Below, one piece after another: positions 38,801 through 50,800 of a stretch of DNA of 64,000 nucleotides. Positions within the stretch are counted from its first letter, which is position 1. Every line of letters begins with the position of its first letter. The translations under genes and the position numbers were made by a program. This DNA comes from Nipponacmea schrenckii (taxonomy: Eukaryota > Mollusca > Gastropoda > Lottiidae): NCBI GenBank assembly GCA_030562195.1, contig CM060199.1:36910338-36974337 (forward strand). The letters run 5' to 3'. The notes beneath the pieces are model-generated. The model did no database searches, was not told the origin of the DNA, and saw nothing but the letters and a program-made list of their open reading frames with translations.

Positions 38801-41800
38801 TCTTTAGACTGATTTAGCAGATTCATCCAGATTCTAGATAGCTGTAATACTTATAGTTCAACTACTAGTTTGTCTTCAATTAAATAAAAGAAGTACTTAA
38901 TCAATGAAATGGTACTATTCTCATGAGAGGATACTAATAACAACTTTAATTGTTTTCTTCATGTTTTCTTTGTTAAATTAGATAGCTTTAGTCAGTTACA
39001 TAAAGATATGATTGCTTTCAAATATTATGAATTATGATTATTTTCAAAGGGGTCATTCTCTGTCATCTTTTCTAACCCCAAGTTAAGTGGTCTTTCCAAC
39101 CATCATTAACAAACTATGCCAAATTAGACTGTCATCACTTTGAGGTCATTATCGACTTCAAGCTTGCAGTTATTCAAGTCGGTGACAAGATATGGCATTC
39201 AAAATTGGTGCAGTACAGTGCAGTGTTATTTTATTGAAGTAGAACCAGCTGTCATATTTTGATCCTGAAAACTGTTATGTATAGCTAAAGAGAACTTTTA
39301 TAGGTTAACCAAAGCCAATATTTCGACTTGAATATCCCTTTAACCAATACCAACCAGTTGAATCAAGTAATTCTATAATCTTTCTATTACTTTCTTATAA
39401 TTGAAAATAATATTGGTAATGTTCTATCAGTACTTATGTGATATTGAAGTTAGCTAATAATAATAGAGTAGGCTAAGATGATATGTGTACACAATGCTAA
39501 CATTGAATGTCAATAGATTGAAGAGAAAGAGAGGAGTATTCTAGCCTATAGGCTGTATACATAATGTCTAGAACTCATTCTTATCTTTAAACAATAGTAC
39601 TAACTATATACTTCTCTTTTATTTATATTAGTTATCTCTTCTATTATACTAATATTACAGCCAGGGTACTACCCAACTAATGCATACAAAAATAATTCTG
39701 GGATCACACATAAGGTAGAAATGGGTCAATTAAGCCATAAAACTTCTTGATTTTGCATATTTGATATCTCTTCGTTATTCATTATAAATATATTTCACTT
39801 TGTCAAAGAATGCATACTTCATATAGTACTGTTTAATTTGAAATTTCTAGAAAAATAAAAAGATACTAAACTTTCAGGTCAAGGTTAATTTAAGAACACT
39901 TAAAACAATTAATTCACCAAATATGGATGACAGATGATATACCATTCTATAATCTGATAATCTCATTGTTAATCACAGGCTGTTTGTTTCTGTTCGATAT
40001 ATCTAAATATTATACATCAAGGTATTCTGACCGAAGGCATCTTTAAAATTATCAAGAGGAACAATGTTGTTGTGGTCATGATGTCATTTTCTGATGATTG
40101 TCATGGTTTAAACAAGGTTGCCTAGCAATATGTTTGAAATTAAACTTGAAAGCTGATTGGTTTGTGTATATTTTATAGATTCATCTAAACAGTTGAAAGA
40201 TGTATTAAAAGAATTTGATGGTGATGGAGTTTTATCTAAATATAATCCCGAGGAGGTTAGTGTATATTTATATGATAATTACAAATATTTTACTCATCTA
40301 CAAACATGGTCGAATCAAAAAATTTTTTCTAACAAATGGCATCAGCAGACAAATTTATTTCAAATCAATATTAGTGATTGACCAATTAGAACCGGGTCCT
40401 TGAGATTTCTCTTAACTCTTAAATAATGGTCAATCTTTTTCCTAGTTATGTCATGTTTAAATTATTCGATCTTCTTATAGCCCCTTTTATTTAAAGTAAT
40501 AATTTTGTATATTTCAGCCAATGGACTATGAAGGATTTACTTTGTTTATGGATGCGTATTTTGAAGCTCAGGTGCCTGAAGAATTATGTCAACATGTCTT
40601 CCTTTCTTTTATGAAAAAACCAGTTACTCCTTCTGCCAGTGGTAAGGATTATAATTTAAAGGATGTGGCAGTGGTTGCTCAAACTGTGTGTGCACCAATC
40701 ACTCACCAAACCACAACAGGTTTTCATGTTGAGAAAGAAAAACACCATGGATTAGCTGAAAAACTTCATGGTTTAACTGAAAAATTACATGGTTTAGGTC
40801 ACCATTCGAGTGATAAAAGTCACCGTCATGATAGTGCGGGCTATGAATCTGGTAGACAGAGTCGTGCAGGTATTTTTAACATGTTTATTACATTGTGTGT
40901 AATGTAGGTTTTATCATTTTAGTAAGAATATTTTGTAGTCGTTCTTTTCCAGTTTGAATGGATGTATAACTATTTGATTTACGTTGTATTTTGATTCATT
41001 GTCTATATTTAATTTTGAATGGTTCAGATGTATATAATTTTGCATGATGTATAAGTAAAATGAAATGATGCCATACAATAACCACAAAAGGTTAATGTAA
41101 GAATTAAGAGCTGTGTATATTGTGAAGTTTGCTAGATTGTTTGTATTTGAAGATGAAAAATGGATAGTATTGGCCTTGTCAAGGCTGTAACAGTTTAATG
41201 ACTTGAATAGCAGATTGGTAACACAAACTTCTTACAGTCATTTCATTTCATTTCATTATTCTAAACATTAGGAAACATACAGAAGTCAACTATGATTGTG
41301 TAAATTTCTCTTTCTGTAATTTGTGGGAGTTTAAAGGACTGTAATCCATACCAGTTATACCACTTGAACCACAAATGATGAGATCAAGGTTCTGTAGAGT
41401 GAAACGGAACGAATATAGTACAAGTGAAATCTTAGAGTTTGTTTCCTTCCATGTCTCCCTCCCCCCCACTTCCCCCTCTCAAATATCTTGATATTGTTGT
41501 TTTGTCTATATTTAAAGTACCTTGTACACAAATTTCAAGTTTATATTTTTCCCTTTTCCCTTTCTTCGTTTTTGAATGAGTTTATCTGAAGATGAATTTT
41601 TTTTTTCATTGATTTTCATTATGATTTACATATTGAAAAACATTAAAAAAGAACTTCCATTTAATTTATTTCTAAGTCATTCACTTTGTTTCATTTTATT
41701 TTGCCAATTTGGTGATTAGAAATGTAATAAGCATGTTAATGGTGTCTGTACACTCTGGTATCCAGAAGGTAATGCCTTTTATCATGACCCTTTCTGTTTG

Positions 41801-44800
41801 CTTTATTAGTATTATTATGAAACGTTTTAGCATGTTGTCGACATGGTAACCTTTGAGTTTGTTTGCTCAAATTTCTGCATGCAAGTTGAATATTTTCTGT
41901 GGTACTGTTATGATTTTGTTCATATTTTCACAAATAGTGAAACACAGAGAAAATAGTTTAAGAAAGAAACACTCAAATTCATTGGCTTCCAAAGTTTACC
42001 TTTTTGCATGCTACAGAAAATCCTGTTTCCTATGACAAATTGCCTATAGCAGGCCCTGATTTGCTCAGTAAAAACTACAACCACATAAAGATTTTTAGTA
42101 AAAACTTATTAAAATAGTGATTATCAAAATCATTTTTAAACAGGCTCCACATCAGCATCAATCCATACAACAATAGGGATTGCGTCGGCAGCAGATAGAG
42201 CATTATTAGAAGAGGAATTAGCTAAAGAAGCCTCCAATCACTCTCGGTCATCTTCTAAAAAATCAAACCACAGTATACATAGCATACATAATGGTAAGAT
42301 AGTGGTAGCATATTGTTAATTCAAAAATCTTTTTGTCTTTGTTTCATTTGATTTGTGAAAAAAATGCAAAATAGTTTAAGAAAATGAAATCGTAGGGAAT
42401 AAAATCATTTGTCATTTCAAGTTAAAATCAAAATGCTTCAGAAATATTAAGCATTAACATCTTGTGCCACAAACAAAGGTGTCCTTCACTATAGAGTGAT
42501 ATCAATGTGACAGCATTTACAAGATAGTGTCATAAAGTTGTTGTTAGATTCATTCTCGAACACATGCACACGTTAAAGTTGCTCAGGCTTTCACATGTAG
42601 AAGATACTGAAGGTCTCACATGGTGAAGATACTGAGGTTCTCACATGTTGAAGTTACATGTGGTGTCACATGTCAAAGATACTGAGGGTCTCACATGTTG
42701 TAGATACTGAGGGTCTCACATGGTGAAGACACTGAGGGTCTCACATGTTGAAGTTACTAAGGGTCTCACATGTTGAAGTTACACGTGGTGTCACAGGTCG
42801 AAGATACTGAGGGTCTCGCATGTTGAAGATACTGAGGGTCTCACATATTGAAGATACTAATGGTCTCCATGTTGAAGTTACACAGGGTATCACACGTTGA
42901 AGATACTGAGGGTATCACACGTCGAAGAGACATGGGGTATCACACGTTGAAGATACATGGGTTATCACATGTTGAAGATGCTGAGGGTCTCACATGTTGA
43001 AGTTACACAGGGTATCACATGGTGAAGATACTGAGGGTCTCACATGTTGAAGTTACATGTGGTATCACATGTTGAAGATACTGAGGGTCTCACATGTTGA
43101 AGATACTGAGGGTCTCACACGTTGAAGATACATGGGGTATCACATGTTGGAGATACTGAGGGTCTCACATGTTGAAGTTACATGTGGTATCACATGTTGA
43201 AGATACTGAGGGTCTCACATGTTGAAGATACTGAGGGTCTCACATGTTGATGGTACATGGGGTATCACATGTTAGATACATCGAGGTTCTCACATGTTGA
43301 TGGTACATCGGGTATCACATGTTGAAGTTACATGTGGTATCACATGTTGAAGATACTGAGGGTCTCACATGTTGAAGGTACTGAGAGTCTCACATGTTGA
43401 TGGTACATGGGGTATCACATGTTGATGGTACATGGGTATCACATGTTGAAGATACTGAGGTTCTCACATGTTGATTGTACATGGGGTATCACATGTTGAA
43501 GATACATGGGGTATCACATGTTGAAGATACTGAGGGTCTCACATGTTGAAGATACTAATGGTCTCCATGTTGAAGTTAAATGGGGTATCGCATATTGAAG
43601 ATACTGAGGGTCTCACATGTTGAAGTTACTGAGGGTATCACATCTCACATGTTGAAGATTTCCAGGGTATCACCAGGGTACCACATGATGAATTTATCAA
43701 GGATATCACATGTTTATCCACTATATCACATGTTGAAGTCACCCATGGTATCAAGATTGAAGTTACCCATGGTATCACATTTTGAATTTATCAAGGGAGT
43801 CTAGTAGAATTCCTGGCATTCTTTCATCAGAAACAGAAAACAGATAATTAGGGTATCACATGTTAAAGTTACCTGAGATATCACATTTTGAAGTTACTGG
43901 AGATATCACATTTTGAAGTTACTGGAGATATCACATTTACCCATTATATGAAATGTTGAAGTTATTGATATTAGATGTTTGTTTTCTTTCAGGTCCATTA
44001 TTAGAAAGTGTTGATCCATGGATACGCCAGTCGAACTCTTCATTATTAAAAACACAAACAGACAAAAGACTAGATCAGAGACATCGTACAAATAGTTTTG
44101 ATATAAAAAATGGACATATTTATTTGAAAGATTTAGTGTGTTATTTATCATTATTAGAAGCGGGCAGACCAGAAGATAAACTAGAGTGTAAGTCTTTAAG
44201 TGGTTTTCAACAGATTTGATAATATCTTATCCACAGACAATTGGTACTAATCATGGTAATTGGCTTGCGATCATTCCTGGAAGGTATATTGAATTGTCAG
44301 ATAGATGTCAGTAGCTTTGAATTATCATACTTCAATCTAGCCTGACAGTTCACTTCTGCAAAACTGGGTTCCTGTTGTTTAACTTTACAGAAGACTTGAG
44401 CACTTTATCTTTAAAACTATATATACTTATGTCAAGCCAATGTTATGTTGATTGCAAATTTTTATTGACTGAAATTGGAATATTTTTTCTTATAGTTATG
44501 TTCAGATTGTATGATGCAGATGGAAATGGTCTATTAGATTCTAGTGTAAGTATGTTTTCTGTTCCTATAATTGCCTTATTCTAGGTGGTTTGATCGTAGC
44601 CTTGGTTAAGACAGAATCATCCAGTATTTCAACCCCTTGTTGGTTGGGGCTTACATAGATAAAAAACATTAATTATTCGAATGAGACAATAAACTTAGGT
44701 TATATGTATATGTGGTTAATGAGAGAAGCTCATGATTCGAAGTACAACGCATTTAAGTAATAGATGTAATATTTTCTATTATTTCATCTCAGTTACCTTT

Positions 44801-47800
44801 TTTATCTTTCCAAGGAACATGGATGTATTTTGGATAGAAAAACCTTGTACATTTTAGGAATTAGATTGTATAGTTAATCAAATGATGTCTGTAGCAGAAT
44901 ATCTTGGTTGGGATGTTTCAGAACTTAAACCTGTAAGTTTTTACTTTATTATTCCTATATATTGTAATGATAAAAGAGATGTGATGGGCATAAACTTTAC
45001 ACCATTAGATGTGTACAGTTTTGGGTTCCGTTTTTCCAAAGAGAACAAATAGTGTATAAAGTTTATTTGGTGAATTTGCAACATATTGAAATGTTGGTCA
45101 TAGAGTAATGGAGGAACCACTTATAAACAACAACTAAGTGTTTTTTTCAAGTACATGTATGTATCCACAGAGAACCACTTTAAATTAAATTATGGGTATA
45201 TTTTTAGATATTACAAGATATGATGTTAGAAATAGATTATGATTCAGATGGTGTGGTATCAATGGAAGAATGGAAGAAAGGAGGAATGACTACTATACCA
45301 TTACTAGTTTTATTAGGTCTAGATACGGTAGGGCTACTATTACTGTATTATATTATACAAACAAGTAATGTGAAATACTGCAAAAGGAAAACACTTGTTG
45401 GTGGTTATGTGGGTTATTTTTTAGGTGTGTCTCTTGAAATATTGAAAGAAAAAGGTTTGTTTGAGGTTATCCATCCCTCCAAAAAAGATTATAAACATAA
45501 CTCCAAATTTTGTTGGTGGTATTGTGGGCTATGTTTTAGGTGTGTCTCTTGAAATATTGAAAGAAAAAGGTTAACTTGAGGTTATCAAACCCACCAAATA
45601 AGATCATAACTCCCAAGTTTTTTATTTGTACTAATGGTTTTGACTACTCTAATTGTATTACTCTTAGACTAGTTGATAATACACAATTGGTTCCTAATCG
45701 AAACTAATATTTTCTCTATTACAGAATGTACAAGATGATGGAAGTCATGTATGGAGGTTAAAACATTTTAGTCGACCTGCATATTGTAATTTATGTTTAA
45801 ATTTATTGGTAGGCTTTGGTAAACAGGGTCTCAGTTGTACTTGTAAGTATAGAATTGTTTATACACAACTATTTACAAATTGCATAGATTGGTAAGTTGT
45901 TGTACAAGTCTTATTTGTGATGGGGAAAGAAAGGCATTGCATGAACCTATACATACCCATCAAAACAACGTTTACAAATACTTTCAGTAAAATGGAAAAA
46001 TAGACAAATTTCTGTCTAATCCAAACATTTGAGCCTGTAACTGATGTATTTATTTATAAACAAAACTATAGGAAATCAGATGAGTTTCTATAGAAAATAT
46101 ATTGACAAAAGATATTTTTGATCAAACATAAAGTACGAATATCATATACCTATATTTGTAGTTTGTAAATATACAGTTCACGAAAGATGTGTTCATAGAG
46201 CTCCAGCCTCCTGTATTACTACCTATACTAAATCTAAAAAGACAGTTCAGGTAATATTTTTGAACATAAGCAATTCTGTGTGCTTGTTTGTGGTTCTGTA
46301 TTTCGAAACTAGCATATGCTGTTATCAATTTCTTCAAAAGCTTCATTAATGGTTTTATGGTAATGAATGAATTTAAAATTTGTAAAAAGATTTTGCAAGG
46401 CTCTAAAAACACCCATTGACAGACACTGTTGAAGAGGTCTGTGGTCTAAGGGAGATAAGTATTATTGTATATTGAGTTATCTTCCCCTTTCCTTATTTCA
46501 GACAATGAACCATCATTGGGTGGAAGGAAATTGTGCTGGGAAATGTGATAAGTGTAGAAAATCTATTAAATCTTACAATGGTGTAACAGGTTTACACTGT
46601 AGATGGTGTCATCTTACTGTAAGTATGTTTTAGAAATGATTAATCTGATGATATATTTGATAAATAAAAATATCTGATCATAGCATATCAAATTGTATTG
46701 AACCTACCAAAGTTAACTATGATATTGAAGTATTGTTGAAGGGTTAGAAAACCCATCAAATTTAATTTAAGTAATACTCTTGTTTTAATTTTAGCTGCAT
46801 AATAAATGTGCATCACAGTTAAAACCTGAATGTGATCTGGGACCATTCCGTGACCATACTTTACCTCCTATAACTATATGTCCAGCTGTGCTGGTAAGTA
46901 AGATCTCTTTGTCCTTAGTATGGTATTTCTCAAGTTAACCCTATTTCCTAACTTGCTATCTAAATGAACATCGAAAATAGTCTGTTACCTGAGATAATTG
47001 TCTATAATGATATATGATAAAGAGGTATATCTTAGTATATTTACATTTCTACTATCACTCCCTTCAATGAACTAGTTAAACAAACTGGCGTTTATTTTCC
47101 AATAACTGTAGTTAATCATGTGATACTATGACGTGATTGACGTCGTCAAGGCACCACATAATGACACAATCTAAGATTTGTGGCAAATTCAAAGGAACCG
47201 ATCATAAAAAAGTGAAAATTGCATTAATAAAAGTATCTGAATGTAAATATAAGAATTAAACAGTGGTCTTACTAGCATTATTGGTGTGTAAACGTAGTTG
47301 ATCACGCCACAAACATACATAAATGACTTCATCATTTATTCAGTTTGTCATGTGATCAACTACGTTTACACACCAATAATGCTAGTGAGACCAACGTTTA
47401 ATCCTTATAAATCTAGTAAGTGTAATTAACAGAAATAAGATATATGATAAAATAAATTTTTTTGTAAGGACAATTACATATTAACGTATCAAAATTATTT
47501 AATTTAGGACCGACCAAGAAGTGACAAAAATAAAAGTTTAACAAGAGTTGATTCAGCCAACTTAGATGGACCCATGCAGGTGAGTTTTCATTTCATGAAT
47601 AAAATCTTGTGTTACTTTATTCTTGTGTGATCAATAACTATTTGAATGATTTAATTTTGTCTTTCAGGGCCAAAGCTCATTTCAAGTGATCCCATTTGAA
47701 GGCTCCCATCCATTATTAGTTTTTATTAACCCTAAATCTGGAGGAAAACAAGGTGGAAGGTAGGTTAATATTTCTCTCTAGTACAATAACATTTGATGTA

Positions 47801-50800
47801 TTTTATTTGATATTGATTTTTTCATGAATATTATATAATAAAAGAGAATTATTTATGTACTTTATAATATTTTGAAAATTCCAATTTCTATTATGAAATA
47901 TGAAATAAAGATGGGTTATATATTATATTATAGAATATTACGGAAGTTCCAATATTTATTGAATCCACGTCAAGTTTATGATATGATTAAATGTGGACCA
48001 ACTGAAGGATTACAGTTTTTTAAAGATGTACCAAATTGTCGTGTGTTAGTCTGTGGTGGAGATGGTTCTGTTGGTTGGTTATTAGATACTATTGGTATGT
48101 ATCATACTAAGCTTTTATATACATATTTCTTGGTGGCAGTTTTTTTTACATAACCTCATAACAGATTGCTTCTCTAACTTCCTTACATCACACACTGATG
48201 AACTTGGTTTTCTTAGTATTATTTTTCTATCTTTCAGATAAAATGAATTTTGCTCAAAAACCACCAATAGCTGTTTTACCATTAGGTACTGGCAATGATT
48301 TAGCTCGCTGCCTTAGATGGGGAGGAGGTAAGTTTGTGTTGTCTTTTTCAGTGTAGAAACATACAGTGTCTTGTTGAATAAAGCGAAAGAAGCATTTCAG
48401 TTACACAAAACAAGCAAAATAGAACCTTAATGAAAACGTGATCGTAAATCTTAAGAATCCTTATAAATAATTTTAAATTAAACTCCTGATATATTTATGA
48501 TTTGTTCTTTTACAACAACAAAATCTTCTTCTACAGAATTATTTAAATGTCTGTTTAAATTCAAATTTTCTCTTACAATAGGTTATGAAGGAGAAAATTT
48601 AATTAAAATATTAAAGCGTATAGAACACAGTCAGGCTGTAATGATTGACAGATGGAAGATTGAGTTCAGTAAACCTGATGATGCTGAAGATCAAGAGGGT
48701 GATCCAATACCATACAATATAATTAATAATTACTTCTCAATTGGAGTGGTAAGTTGATATTACATTATATAATGAATTATTACTTCTCCACTCGAGTGGT
48801 AAGTTAATATTTCACTATATAAGTAATTATTAGTTCTCAATTGGAGTGAGTAAGTTAATATTTCACTATATTAGTAATTATTACTTCTCAATTGGAGTAG
48901 TAAGTTAAAACTACATTATATAATTGATTATTACTTCTCGATTGTATCATTAATTATTACCTCTCTATTGGAGTGGTAAGTTTATATTACATTATATAAT
49001 TAATTATTACTTCTTGATTAGATTGGTAAAGTTATATTTCACTATTGACAACATTTATAAATTTATTTTTTAGGATGCATCAATTTGTCACAGATTTCAC
49101 ATCATGAGAGAAAAACATCCCGAAAAATTTAACAGTCGGTAAGTTCAACTTTTTTAATTATATAATATAGAGTAGAAAATATATTACTAAATTATCTTTT
49201 TTGTTTGACATGTCCAAAATATATTTGTATAACCACGATAAATATTGTAGGATGAAGAACAAGTTATGGTATTTTGAGTTTGGTACGTCAGAAACATTAG
49301 CAGCCACCTGTAAACATTTACATGAAGAAATAGATATAATGGTGGGTATCCATATTGTTTGAAATAAAATTCCAAATATAGATATAGTATAATAGACCCA
49401 ACAAATATGGAATTATATAATCAGTAACTGAACATATATATACAAACTGGACATTATATAATCAGTAACTGAACATATATAGATTGATGTATAGATAGAG
49501 TAATCATTATGTAATGCTTGAATTGTAGGAGAGCCAGAATCATGTTTTAATTCTGGAAAGTGATATTGATAGCTGATATGAAGCTATATAGCAATCAGAT
49601 AGACTCAATTATTCTGTTAGTATTATTAATATTATCTATCTATTACTACAGTGTGATGGTGTATCATTAGATTTATCTAATGGTCCAAGATTAGAAGGTA
49701 TAGCCTTATTAAATATACCAAGTATTTATGGTGGAACTAATTTATGGGGAGATAACCCCAGTCAGAAAAAACGAAGAAAAGCTCAAAAAGCCAAGAAAGA
49801 AAAAGAGAAAGAATTTTCAACTAGTAGCATGTCTTCAGCAGAATTAGCAATAGCTGTGCAAGGTATGGATTTAACTTGTATAGTTAGTGTATAAAAAGTT
49901 TTCCACAATTTTCTTTTACAATATAATGAGCTTTTCCAGATGAAAGTCAGTGCTAGTTTTGCTTCTCGGTTCCTTAAACCAAATGTGTGACTATGTAACA
50001 ATCTATTGAGTATTCAAGGAATACATATATTTGTATACTGTATTTTGTAGATGTAGGAGATAAATTGATAGAAGTTGTTGGTATAGATAGTAGTATGCAT
50101 GTTGGACAGGTATACGCTGGACTTCGAGCTTCAGGCAGGCGTTTAGCACAATGTTCTCAGGTTGTAATTAGGTAGGTACATGATTCTGTTTATATATTAT
50201 TTATTTTTAATCTAATATTTAAGAAAGTTGTGGAGCTTTGAAAATCCCACACACCATATTTTGTAATTACATTATTTGCACATCCAGAAATGATGATTAA
50301 CCTGGCCAGACCAGAACCTGTCTAAACCTGCATTTTCTGGTGGTCCAAACGCATGTCAGATAATCCAGGTTTTAAAATAACTTTGGTATTAGTTTTGAAC
50401 AAATTTAATCAATAACATGTGCTAGTTGTGAATCCCATGCTCAATTCCTATGATTTAAGACACTGTTTGTGATTATTGAATGTTTTGTCTTCATAGGACA
50501 CGTAAGAGGTTTCCAATGCAAATTGATGGAGAACCGTGGATGCAACCACCTTGTACGGTAAGAGTCTCTACTTCATTTGTTAAACATTTAGTGTTTTGGG
50601 TTAACATAGTAGAATTTAGTGTTCAAATGTAACTTTCAAATTTTTAGATATCTCTTTTTGTTTAGGAACATGTTAGTGCCTTGGAATATAAAAAATTGAT
50701 GCTCATTGAGGATTTATAGCATGGTTGGTTAGAGAATTGGTTGTGAACATGAAATTATTTGCTTAATTAGGTCAAGCAAAATAAATGGCAGTTAATTGCG

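Noticed and set aside
22628..43965. CRISPR-like arrays
   Set aside because: The arrays are contiguous minisatellites without unique spacers, in an intron-bearing animal gene.
47138..47151. CRE-like palindrome TTGACGTCGTCAAG
   Set aside because: It lies within or next to the foldback element in an intron, so it is more likely part of that element than a kinase enhancer.
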